A DNA stretch of 64,000 nucleotides. Origin: Pedobacter kyonggii. Its GTDB lineage: Bacteria; Bacteroidota; Bacteroidia; Sphingobacteriales; Sphingobacteriaceae. The translations under genes and the position numbers were made by a program. Under the pieces are notes generated by a model. That model was not told where the DNA came from and made no database searches. It worked only from the letters and a program-made list of their open reading frames with translations. Where the stretch lies: positions 62,001 to 126,000 of the forward strand of contig NZ_SIXF01000009.1 of the NCBI RefSeq assembly GCF_004310665.1. The letters run 5' to 3'. Of the stretch, positions 9,634 to 19,506 are shown piece after piece; position 1 is the stretch's first letter, and each line of letters starts with the position of its first letter.

Positions 9634-9790
9634 GATGTAACACCTTTTGCACTTTTTTAATTACCAGATTTTTGATGGCATAACGCCTGTAGAGTTCTAT
9701 TCCATCATTTGTACCGTGCTTACAGGCAGGGTTTAACATGGTGATGAACAACAATGCCGGGATAAACAGGATTTTATAATTCTTTGACAT
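9626..9790 (-). CDS. Small (54-aa) putative lipoprotein inside the metal operon
   Basis: Reading the reverse complement from the ATG at 9788-9790 gives 54 residues: MSKNYKILFIPALLFITMLN, then PACKHG..., ending ...VQKVLHHD. The hydrophobic N-terminus followed by LNPAC looks like a lipobox, and the mature tail holds Cys and several His (KHG, LHHD), which could bind metal. It fills the gap between the MerC-like gene (22 bp upstream) and the ABC ATPase, whose start it overlaps by 8 bp. That coupling, and the otherwise gapless operon, support it being a real gene. No family recognised. Confidence 0.65.
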   Translation of the reverse strand: MSKNYKILFIPALLFITMLNPACKHGTNDGIELYRRYAIKNLVIKKVQKVLHHD

Positions 9791-9812
9791 ATTAATTAAT
9801 AAGGATAAATTT

Positions 9813-10208
9813 TTAGTGCTGATAATCTATGGGGCAAGATTTAAGCATTCTTAAATTGATGTAGTGAGCAATGGCAATGGTAAATCCACCAAGTGGGATC
9901 AAAATCGGCTCCAGCACCTCAATTCCTGAAAAATGCCCGAATGCAATGCAGGCAAAGCCTAAAATAAGTACCAGGATTGGCATAATACGGCGATGTTGTT
10001 TCCGGTAGGCAGCACTTAAGCTCCATACCCCGATAATCAATGAAACTGCAATCATCGTAATTTCAACGGCTTCATTGGCCAGGAACCCCATTCCCCACAT
10101 CGGCAAAACAGTGATCAGGAATGGTAATGCTGCGCAATGTATGGCACAAAGTGTTGAGGCGGTAATGCCGATCCGGTCGAGGTTGATTTTATAGCTCCGT
10201 AGTTTCAT
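9813..10208 (-). CDS. MerC-domain membrane protein, first gene of the metal operon
   Basis: 131 residues with four predicted membrane helices and a CAIHCAALP motif (Cys21, Cys25) in the first helix. MerC mercury/metal transport proteins share this layout. The start is taken at ATG 10206-10208 (MKLRSYKI) instead of the longer frame reaching 10271, because the longer version would run through the promoter and operator region and adds a non-conserved stretch. A -7 box (TATATTTG on the minus strand, 10227-10234) lies just upstream. In Bacteroidota, MerC proteins next to Fur-family and COG0523 genes are usually taken to handle zinc or a related metal, not mercury. Confidence 0.85.
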   Translation of the reverse strand: MKLRSYKINLDRIGITASTLCAIHCAALPFLITVLPMWGMGFLANEAVEITMIAVSLIIGVWSLSAAYRKQHRRIMPILVLILGFACIAFGHFSGIEVLEPILIPLGGFTIAIAHYINLRMLKSCPIDYQH

Positions 10209-10224
10209 TAAAATAAATTTAGTC

Positions 10225-10289
10225 TGCAAATATAAAGGCAATATGGTTGCATTTAAAATAACCAGAAGCATATTTGCAACATAATTGCA
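10225..10289. promoter_or_regulatory. Divergent promoter with two TGCAA-N5-TTGCA-type operators
   Basis: The spacer holds two inverted repeats of the same design: GGCAA-TATGG-TTGCA (10237-10251, one mismatch) and TGCAA-CATAA-TTGCA (10275-10289, perfect arms), centres 38 bp apart. For the leftward operon, TATATTTG (minus, 10227-10234) fits the -7 box, and the first repeat sits just upstream of it. For the rightward GTPase remnant, CATATTTG (10269-10276) with GTTG 19 bp upstream (10246-10249) fits -7/-33 elements, and the second repeat overlaps the start region. A Fur-family dimer site is the natural reading; Zur is inferred from the gene content. Confidence 0.55.
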
Positions 10290-10294
10290 TTAAC

Positions 10295-10526
10295 ATGATA
10301 AAGATATTACCAGTAACCGTATTGAGCGGCTTCTTAGGCAGTGGTAAAACGACACTTCTTATGCATTGCTCTGGCGTAGACTATCTGAAAAACAGAACAG
10401 AAATTGATGCAGATTGGGATAATAATTTTGGAGACCGTAAAAATAAACTTGTTTTTATTGGACAGGAAATGAAACAACGATGCGCTAAAAAAATCGCTCG
10501 AATACTGTCTGTCAACTGATACATAA
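10295..10526 (+). pseudogene. COG0523 (CobW/YjiA-like) metal-chaperone GTPase, internally deleted and frameshifted
   Basis: The reading frame begins MIKILPVTVLSGFLGSGKTT, the exact N-terminus of COG0523 GTPases with the Walker A loop GFLGSGKT. After about 30 residues it jumps to the extreme C-terminus of the same family (DWDNNFGDRKNKLVFIGQEM). The middle, including Walker B, the CxCC metal motif and the NKxD loop, is gone. A second lesion is an extra A in the run at 10472-10474. Removing it restores a family-like ending (NNDALKKSLEYCLSTDT) to the TAA at 10524-10526, instead of the present stop at 10519. The gene cannot make a working GTPase. It diverges from the MerC operon and shares its operators. 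Confidence 0.85.
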
Positions 10527-10688
10527 ACAAGAAATTATAAACAAAAAAACTTTAAGAACCCTTTTGAGCATATTTTACCTTAAAATGAAATAATAGTCGA
10601 TGAAATGAACAAAATGGTAGTTTTTCGATGATATTCTTAGGTTTTATTTTGTGTAAATTTGATTTACCCAACCAAACTTACGCTTATT

Positions 10689-10865
10689 ATGGAACCCACA
10701 GAAGAATTAACTTTAGTTAAAACCCGCTTATCTTGCCCGAAGTGTAAAAATTTCGAAACCTATAGGGTACCAAGGGGTTTTCTCTTTAAAACGCTTATAC
10801 CATGGATTTCAGTTAAGAGGTACAAATGTTATAAGTGCTTTAATAAGTTTTACGTATTTAATTAG
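10689..10865 (+). CDS. Small zinc-ribbon-like protein (58 aa)
   Basis: Starts MEPTEELTLVKTRLSCPKCK and contains two Cys pairs, CPKC and CYKC, about 30 residues apart, with a basic, aromatic segment between (RGFLFKTLIPWISVKRYK). This spacing suggests a small zinc ribbon. The ATG at 10689 is chosen over an in-frame upstream TTG-like start because the peptide before it has no family character. A TAAATTTG -7 box lies at 10654-10661 and a strong terminator follows the stop. I know no function; small single-domain zinc ribbons of this kind are common in Pedobacter-like genomes. Confidence 0.6.
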   Translation: MEPTEELTLVKTRLSCPKCKNFETYRVPRGFLFKTLIPWISVKRYKCYKCFNKFYVFN

Positions 10866-10889
10866 CATCTATAAGTTAACATCTCATTT

Positions 10890-10912
10890 AAGCCACTGAA
10901 GTGGCTTTTTTC
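10890..10912 (+). terminator. Rho-independent terminator after zinc-ribbon gene
   Basis: Perfect 8-bp stem AAGCCACT / AGTGGCTT with a two-base loop, followed by a T run. It sits 25 bp after the stop of the 58-aa gene. Confidence 0.8.
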
Positions 10913-11208
10913 GTTTCAGGATGAAATGTTTTGCTAAAAGCAGTTCGCATTATTTAAGCGCGGTTAGCTCAAATTTTTAAACACATAATTTTAAAGGAAT
11001 CAGGAGACTAACCACAGCAACATTGGTTTACCGCTTTAACCGCAAAAAGGATGAAAAGGACAGGTTACCAGATCAGGAGTAGTTACAAAAGAAGTTAAAA
11101 GAAAGGCACCTTATGGGGTGTCATGTTGAGCCTGTCGAAACACTATATGGCGTTTTGAGATTCAATTTTAAATCCAAGCCCAATGAATATTCATTGGGCC
11201 CGAAAATA
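10913..11208. repeat. Gene-free spacer with a REP-like word
   Basis: No reading frame here looks coding. Near 11127-11149 lies GTCATGTTGAGCCTGTCGAA, a member of the dispersed GTCAtnnTGAGcnnnnTCGAA repeat family found in many Bacteroidota spacers; a relative with a full hairpin is at 39693-39742. Confidence 0.5.
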
Positions 11209-12495
11209 TTATCCGGCGATTAAAAGAAAGTAGTTTTTCTTTCCTTTTTGTACCACTATAAATTTGTCATTAATCAGATCCGCGGTATTGAAAACCTGCA
11301 TAGGATCTGCGACTTTTTCTTTATTTACAGAAACACCTCCACCTTGTATCAGTTTTTTGGTTTCACCTTTAGAAGAGAAAACGGTAGCCTTTTCTGCAAG
11401 CAAAGTAGCTGCATCAATACCCTCTGTTAGCTCAGATTTCGAAATGTTAAACTGTGGAATACCCTCGAACATTTCTAACACCTGATTTTCAGATAAACTT
11501 TTTAAAAATTCCAATGATCCGTTACCAAATAAAAATTCAGATGTTTTAATAGCAGTTTCCAAGGCTTCCTCCGAGTGGGTTTTTATCGTGATATCTTCAG
11601 CTAAAGCTTTTTGAAGGATACGCAGATGTGGAGCGGCGTCATGTTCCTTTTCTAAGGCTTCTATTTCTTCTTTATTCTTAAGGGTAAAAATACGGATCCA
11701 TTTTTTCACATCATCATCTGATGCATTTAACCAAAATTGGTAGAATTTATATGGAGAAGTTTTCTCTGGATCCAGCCAAACTGCACCACTTTCGGTTTTA
11801 CCGAATTTGGTTCCATCTGCTTTTTTAATCAACTGTGTAGTAATGGCATAAGCTGTACCTGCATCTTTCCTTCTGATCAGCTCCGTACCGGTTACAATAT
11901 TGCCCCATTGATCAGATCCACCCATTTGTACCAAACAGTTTTCATTTTTCCATAAATGATAAAAATCGTAACCCTGAATCAACTGGTAACAGAACTCGGT
12001 AAAAGACAGACCAGAATCGCCTTCCAAACGTCTTTTAACACTATCTTTTGCCATCATGTAATTCACGGTAATGTGTTTACCTACATCCCTGATAAAGGTA
12101 AAAAGATTCATATCCTTAAACCAATCGGCATTGTTAACCATTACTGCGCCATTTCCACCTTCTTCAAATTTTAAGAATTTAGCCAATTGCTTTTTCATCC
12201 CTTTCAGGTTATGCTCAATCATTTCAGGTGTTTGAAGATTACGTTCATCAGATTTCCCTGAAGGATCGCCTACCATACCCGTAGCACCACCAACCAAGGC
12301 AAACGGTTTGTGACCGGCATTTTGGAAATGAATCAGTGTCATGATCTGCGTTAAGTGCCCAACGTGCAACGAATCTGCAGTAGGGTCGAAACCGATATAA
12401 CCAGAAGTCATACCCTCGTTTAACTTTTCCTCAGTATTCGGCATAATATCATGCAGCATGCCACGCCATCTTAACTCTTCAACAAAATTCGTCAT
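11209..12495 (-). CDS. tyrS: Tyrosyl-tRNA synthetase
   Basis: Charges tRNA-Tyr in the cytoplasm. 428 residues, the usual length for bacterial TyrRS. Class I signatures: HVGH at residues 44-47 and the KMSKS-equivalent KFGKT at 230-234. Also visible are [11 protein letters not shown], the tyrosine pocket region [12 protein letters not shown] and GGSDQWGNI. The C-terminal S4-like RNA-binding domain (about 350-428: [17 protein letters not shown]) is complete. Upstream on the minus strand, TATCTTTG (12523-12530) with a TTTG 21 bp further upstream (12552-12555) fits a Bacteroidota promoter. It is a single-gene unit. Confidence 0.98.
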   Translation of the reverse strand: MTNFVEELRWRGMLHDIMPNTEEKLNEGMTSGYIGFDPTADSLHVGHLTQIMTLIHFQNAGHKPFALVGGATGMVGDPSGKSDERNLQTPEMIEHNLKGMKKQLAKFLKFEEGGNGAVMVNNADWFKDMNLFTFIRDVGKHITVNYMMAKDSVKRRLEGDSGLSFTEFCYQLIQGYDFYHLWKNENCLVQMGGSDQWGNIVTGTELIRRKDAGTAYAITTQLIKKADGTKFGKTESGAVWLDPEKTSPYKFYQFWLNASDDDVKKWIRIFTLKNKEEIEALEKEHDAAPHLRILQKALAEDITIKTHSEEALETAIKTSEFLFGNGSLEFLKSLSENQVLEMFEGIPQFNISKSELTEGIDAATLLAEKATVFSSKGETKKLIQGGGVSVNKEKVADPMQVFNTADLINDKFIVVQKGKKNYFLLIAG

Positions 12496-12666
12496 TGTAC
12501 AAACACTTTAATAATGTGCGTGCAAAGATAAAATTTTAGCTTAGTTTAAAGCAAATTAGTTGGTTTTGTAAACGAGTTATCGAAATTGCGCTTTGCAGCC
12601 ATGCATCCTTACCAATATTTTACCATTGGCTCTTTACAACCATATCAGAAAACATTACCTTGCAAG

Positions 12667-13341
12667 ATGAACTTTTTATCCCATTATTATTTCGACCGGA
12701 CAAATAATGATGCCAATGTGGTAATGGGAACGGTGTTGCCAGATCTGATTAAAAATGCGGCAAAAGAGGCAAATTTATATCCACAGAAGAATGAATTCCT
12801 GTTTAAAGGAAATCCTGATGAAGAAAACCTGCTTTTTGGCTGGAAAAGACATTTAGCGGTCGACCTGCTTTTTCATTCCTCCAATTTTTTTCTCGAGAAA
12901 ACCACCGAGCTTAAGCAGCTCATTAAGCCCATTGTAGAAAATACTGCAGTCCGCCCCTCATTTCTTGCTCATATTGGCTTAGAACTTTTATTGGATCATT
13001 TATTGGTAGTGCATAACCTGGTTCAGGTAAATTATTTTTATGATAAACTCGAAGTGGTAAAAAAAGAATCATTAAGGGATTTTCTGGAGCACTGTAACCT
13101 GAAAGATCCAGAGGTATTTTTCGATTTTCTAGAAAAGTTCATCAGCAGTAAATACCTGTTGAGTTACCAAAAACTCGAAAATATCAGTTATGCCCTTAAC
13201 AGGATCTGTATGCGTTTGTGGCCAGAAACGTTAAATGAAAAACAGTTGCAGCAGCTGACTCTTGAGCTGGGCCTTTTCAAGGCGGTTTTGGAAAAAGATT
13301 ACCTGGATATTTTTAAGGAGATTGAAGGGAAGTTAATATAA
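12667..13341 (+). CDS. ACP phosphodiesterase-like (DUF479-like) protein
   Basis: 224 residues. The start MNFLSHYYFDR resembles the N-terminus of acyl-carrier-protein phosphodiesterase (AcpH/DUF479) proteins (MNFLAH...), followed by GTVLPDLI and an all-helical body with several His residues (RHLAVDLLFHSSNFF, AHIGLELLLDHLLV) as in HD-like folds. An upstream in-frame start (12586) adds 27 residues (MRFAAMHPYQ...) before the conserved start, so I prefer 12667. Bacteroidota carry a diverged form, and its activity on ACP is not proven. Single gene between tyrS (divergent) and the broken ATPase. Confidence 0.6.
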   Translation: MNFLSHYYFDRTNNDANVVMGTVLPDLIKNAAKEANLYPQKNEFLFKGNPDEENLLFGWKRHLAVDLLFHSSNFFLEKTTELKQLIKPIVENTAVRPSFLAHIGLELLLDHLLVVHNLVQVNYFYDKLEVVKKESLRDFLEHCNLKDPEVFFDFLEKFISSKYLLSYQKLENISYALNRICMRLWPETLNEKQLQQLTLELGLFKAVLEKDYLDIFKEIEGKLI

Positions 13342-13682
13342 AACGTTTCTTGGATATTAATCAGTTGAGCATTAACAGAAGTTAGACCAGATATGATGAA
13401 TACTTAATCTTATCGTTCCCAATATTTTATAGCAGAAAGGCTCTATTTTTATACTTCATAAAATTTAAGTTTAGCTTATATTATAAGTATACCGGACAAT
13501 AGTTTGATCCCAATGCCAAATATAATTCCACAGACATCATGACAGAATAGTCTTGATTCTTAAAAGGGAATTTCCATAAATCATATCTACATGAAAGATA
13601 ATTTTCAAATAATAGTCTTTATTAAAAAGATATTTTTAGCATAAATAAATCTCAAATAAAGACGATTTTGTATATTTGAGAG
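13342..13682. other. AT-rich spacer with an inverted repeat before the ATPase pseudogene
   Basis: No coding potential seen. At 13651-13680 there is a perfect 8-bp inverted repeat (CTCAAATA ... TATTTGAG, 14-bp spacer). Its right arm contains TATATTTG (13671-13678), a consensus -7 box, directly before the reading frame of the ATPase, so this may be its operator and promoter. Confidence 0.4.
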
Positions 13683-14969
13683 ATTTTAATTCAAAACCAA
13701 GAAAGAACCCTGTCTAAGAATCTTAGATCTCGTAATACTGGCATATCGTTAGATCTTGAAAAAATACAGGCAATTATCGGCCCGCGGCGTGTAGGCAAAA
13801 CCTCAGCAATGCAACTGACCATTGAGGAGTTAAAAAAAGTTCGCCATATATCACCTCAACAGATTATCTATTTCAATTTTGAAGATTAACGTATACAATT
13901 CGAACCCCATCAGCGCGATTTAATTCTACAAGCATGGCAGGAACTCAATGCAGAAACCAAATTGGAAAATGCGTGGTTCTTTTTTGATGAAGTGCAAGCG
14001 GCACCAGGTTGGGAGCGATTCGTAAACCGTATTAACGAAACCTTATCAAAAAAAATCTTTTTTACAGGCAGCAACAGTTCTGTACTTCATACAGAGCTGA
14101 AATCTGTATTGCGAGGTCGTAGCATAGCAATCGAGTTACTTCCTCTTTCCTTCAAAGAATACTGCGAATTCAGTAATTTTATACCATCAGAGTATGGATT
14201 AGCCAAAAGCAAAACAATAGCGTTATTTCATAAGTACTTAGTTAATGGAGGATATCCAGAAACGATTAATCTCCCTTCGCAACAAATAAGTTTGGCTTAT
14301 TTACAGGAATATTATAATGCAATGTTACTAAGAGACATTATTGAATATAATCACTTGAGTAATTACGCCTATCTAAGAAGCCTTTATCGCCAGGCTGCAT
14401 CGACAATAGGCAAAACGATAAGCATTCGCCGGTTATATAACCAGCTTAAATCACAGCAGTACAATGTAGGGGTAAATAGTGTTTATGACGCGATGAATAT
14501 GGCTGAACAAGCTTATCTGTTTAAAAGAATTAGCAGGTTTGATTATTCAGAGAGTAAGCGAGAGAAATCAGACAAAAAAATTTATTGGCTGGATAACGGT
14601 TTGCTAAATGCAAATACAGCACATTATACGGGCAATAATGGTTTATTATTAGAAAACCTAGTATATAAAGAGCTTTATCTTAAATTCGGAAATATATATA
14701 CTAATAATATCTATTACTATGCAGAGGCATCCGGCGAATGTGATTTCATAATCTATCCAGAAGGCGGAACCGCTTTACCCGTACAGGTAAGTTGGACGCT
14801 CACTGATCCTGATACAAGGAACAGGGAAATAAAAGGACTGCTTAAAGCTACCACCTACTGTAAAGTTAGCGAAGCTTTGATTATTACGCTCGATGAAGAA
14901 GAAGAGTTGACTATAGATGATGTGCATATTCAAATAATTCCAGCTTGGAAATGGATGTTACGGCCATAA
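13683..14969 (+). pseudogene. AAA_14/DUF4143-family ATPase, broken by one nonsense codon
   Basis: ATPases of this family have an N-terminal P-loop domain and a C-terminal DUF4143 nuclease-like domain. The frame begins near 13683 (ILIQNQERTLSKNL) with no ATG; a mutated start is possible. Walker A is IGPRRVGKTS (ggc codon at 13779). At FNFED the frame meets TAA (13887-13889), where homologues have a Glu codon (FNFEDER), and continues in the same frame with RIQFEPHQ, FFDEVQ, FFTGSNSS, LRGRSIAIELLPLSFKEY, a DUF4143 region, and a normal stop at 14969. The rest is undamaged, so the change is recent. A TTG at 13962 could start a truncated protein lacking the P-loop. Confidence 0.85.
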
Positions 14970-17352
<2,383 letters not shown>

Positions 17353-17353
17353 A

Positions 17354-17430
17354 ATGAGAGAGTGATTGAATTAGTGAATGATAGAATGTACAAGGCATTC
17401 ATTCAATCTCTCATTCAAAATTCAATAATT
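17354..17430. repeat. Imperfect inverted simple-word repeat between ligA and dapA
   Basis: ATGAGAGAGTGATTGAAT at the left is matched in inverse by ATTCAATCTCTCATTC at the right. The spacer is built of gaat/gagt/aatg words, as in many Sphingobacteriaceae intergenic regions. Confidence 0.5.
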
Positions 17431-17440
17431 ATAAATTAAA

Positions 17441-18328
17441 ATGAACAAATTTCAGGGTACTGGTGTAGCATTAGTTACACCTTTCAACACAGATGGATCA
17501 GTTGATTATAACGGCTTAAAAAACCTGATTAATCATTTGGTAGACGGAGGGATAGATTACCTCGTTTCTTTAGGTACAACCGGCGAAACCGCTACAATGA
17601 CCAAGGACGAGAAGAAGAAGGTGTGGGCCTATACTGCTGAAATTAATAACAATAGATTACCGCTAGTTGCCGGCATAGGTGGCAATAACACTTTGGCCGT
17701 TGCTGAAGATATTAAATCTTTCGATACTAACGGATATAGCGCCATTTTATCGGTTAGTCCGTATTACAATAAACCTACTCAGGAAGGGATTTATCAGCAC
17801 TATAAATACTTAGCTGAAATTTCTCCCTTGGATTTGATTTTATACAACGTACCTGGCCGTACCGGAAGCAACATGAGTCCAGAAACCACCTGCAGACTGG
17901 CGTATGATTTTAAAAACATCATTGCGACCAAAGAAGCCTCAGGAAGTTTTGATCAGTTTAACCAGATTATGAGAGATAAACCTGCAGATTTTCTTTTAAT
18001 CTCTGGTGATGACCCAGTTACTTTGCCAATGATCGCTTTAGGTGCTTCAGGAATTATTTCAGTAATCGGGAATGCTTTACCTAAGCAATTTTCTGATATG
18101 GTGAAACTTTGTTTAGCTGGCGATTATAAAACGGCTTTGCCTGCTCATTTAAGCTTAATAGAATTTACCCGTTTAGCTTTTGCGGAGGGCAATCCGGCAG
18201 GAATAAAAGCGGCTTTAAAACATCTGGGTGTTTGTGGCGATACGGTAAGGTTGCCATTGGTTAAAGCTTCTGAATCGCTAGAAAAATCAATTATAGCAGA
18301 GATAGAAAAACTAAGCGAAGTGGCTTAA
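17441..18328 (+). CDS. dapA: 4-hydroxy-tetrahydrodipicolinate synthase
   Basis: 295 residues. It condenses pyruvate with aspartate semialdehyde in the lysine/diaminopimelate pathway, feeding peptidoglycan. The pyruvate-binding GTTGE (residues 45-49), the catalytic Tyr135 (LILYNVPGRTG) and the Schiff-base Lys164 (ATKEASG) are all visible in a TIM barrel of normal length. It follows ligA by 88 bp of repeat-like sequence, and a strong terminator follows. DAP is the substrate of MurE, whose gene lies further on in this window. Confidence 0.97.
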   Translation: MNKFQGTGVALVTPFNTDGSVDYNGLKNLINHLVDGGIDYLVSLGTTGETATMTKDEKKKVWAYTAEINNNRLPLVAGIGGNNTLAVAEDIKSFDTNGYSAILSVSPYYNKPTQEGIYQHYKYLAEISPLDLILYNVPGRTGSNMSPETTCRLAYDFKNIIATKEASGSFDQFNQIMRDKPADFLLISGDDPVTLPMIALGASGIISVIGNALPKQFSDMVKLCLAGDYKTALPAHLSLIEFTRLAFAEGNPAGIKAALKHLGVCGDTVRLPLVKASESLEKSIIAEIEKLSEVA

Positions 18329-18353
18329 ACGTTACCTAATTAATATTTTTTAG

Positions 18354-18404
18354 AACAGATTGTTTGATTTTGCTACAAAGCAAATGAAGACAATCTGTTT
18401 TTTT
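18354..18404 (+). terminator. Terminator after dapA
   Basis: A 10-bp stem AACAGATTGT / ACAATCTGTT (18354-18363 and 18390-18399) with an inner stem, followed by a T run. It lies 26 bp after the dapA stop. Confidence 0.8.
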
Positions 18405-18551
18405 GTGTGTAAATAAAAAATTACGCAAATAAATTAACTGACAATCAACACCTTAAAACAAAACTCAAAAACTAGAATGCTCCAAAAGTTTTAGGAATAT
18501 TAAAGGCATCATTATTGAATTGGCTTCGATACACACAAATAAACACACACA

Positions 18552-18827
18552 ATGAAAAAATTAATTTTAATTGGCCTGGCACTGGTTATGCTGAGCTGTA
18601 GGGCCTTTGTTGGCTTCGAACCTTCTTTTACGATGGGCATGTCAGAATCTGATTTCAAAAAGAAAAACAAGCCGGAATTGGTCGCTGCGAATGAAGAAGA
18701 TGGAACCAGAATTTACAGCACATATTACGCCAGCACGAATTACAAATTTTTCTTTTTTCGAAATGAAAAACTTGTGAGGTTTGAGAAAGGAATTTATGCG
18801 GATGATTATAAGTCATTCAGATACTAA
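18552..18827 (+). CDS. Small putative lipoprotein (91 aa)
   Basis: The signal sequence MKKLILIGLALVMLSC ends in a lipobox-like LSC, so it is probably acylated at Cys16 and held in an envelope membrane. The mature part has PSFTMGMSESDFKKKNK and several Tyr and Phe residues (STYYASTNYKFFFFRNEKLVRFEKG), a SmpA/BamE-like pattern (MGMSESDF...), but I cannot assign it safely. Single gene; it converges on the GNAT gene with a shared terminator. Confidence 0.7.
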   Translation: MKKLILIGLALVMLSCRAFVGFEPSFTMGMSESDFKKKNKPELVAANEEDGTRIYSTYYASTNYKFFFFRNEKLVRFEKGIYADDYKSFRY

Positions 18828-18829
18828 AA

Positions 18830-18873
18830 AAGAACAAAGGCCTATGAAATTATTTTCAAAGGCCTTTGTTCTT
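18830..18873. terminator. Bidirectional terminator between convergent genes
   Basis: A 14-bp stem (AAGAACAAAGGCCT / AGGCCTTTGTTCTT) with A and T runs on both sides can stop transcription both ways. The right arm overlaps the stop codon of the minus-strand GNAT gene. Confidence 0.85.
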
Positions 18874-19354
18874 ATGCGATCAATTTATTTCTTCTTTCCA
18901 TCAGCAGATTATCCTGCCAAACACCTTTTGCCTTTCCTATTTTTTCGCGATAGCCCACTACCCTGAACCCAGCTCTTTCATAGATTTTCAATACGGCCGA
19001 ATTTTGCAAAAATATCCCGGCCTGAAGCATCCAGATGCCTTTCTTTTCACTTTCTTTAACCAAGGCATCTAACAATAAAGACCCCATTCCCTGGCCTTTA
19101 AAACCATGTTTAACATACACTTCTGTCTCGCCTACCCTACCAATATCATAATTCGCCGATACTGGCAAAAGCGCGCTCCAGCCTATAATTTCATTACCTT
19201 TGCAGGCCACAAACCTACAAGCCTTAAGGTGTGATGAATCCCAGTTTTCCCAAGAAATATCAGGGGTTCTAAAACTCGCAGTACCAGTATCGATTCCTTC
19301 CTGATAAATGGCACTAACCTCCCCCCAGTCTGCTGCACGCATTATTCTGATCAT
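18872..19354 (-). CDS. GNAT N-acetyltransferase, phosphinothricin/MnaT-like
   Basis: 160 residues. Acetyl-CoA-dependent transferase with the GNAT core: MIRIMRAADWGEVSAIYQEGI at the start, TASFRT (typical of the Pat/Bar and YncA group), VYVKHGFKGQGMGSLLL as the acetyl-CoA loop (motif A) and FLQNSAVLKIYERAGFRVVG as motif B. These enzymes acetylate phosphinothricin, methionine sulfoximine or related amino-acid analogues, but natural substrates are often unknown. The stop codon lies within the terminator stem shared with the lipoprotein gene. Confidence 0.88.
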   Translation of the reverse strand: MIRIMRAADWGEVSAIYQEGIDTGTASFRTPDISWENWDSSHLKACRFVACKGNEIIGWSALLPVSANYDIGRVGETEVYVKHGFKGQGMGSLLLDALVKESEKKGIWMLQAGIFLQNSAVLKIYERAGFRVVGYREKIGKAKGVWQDNLLMERRNKLIA

Positions 19355-19506
19355 AGTTTAATCAATTTTGGCTAATATCAGCCTATGAAATCCAATAGTT
19401 TATGTTTGTTGCACGAAATTAGCCAAACATGCACCTTATAGCACATAATACAGAAGCAACTTTGTCCTGTATTATAAATCAACACAACTATACAATAAAA
19501 AGTACC

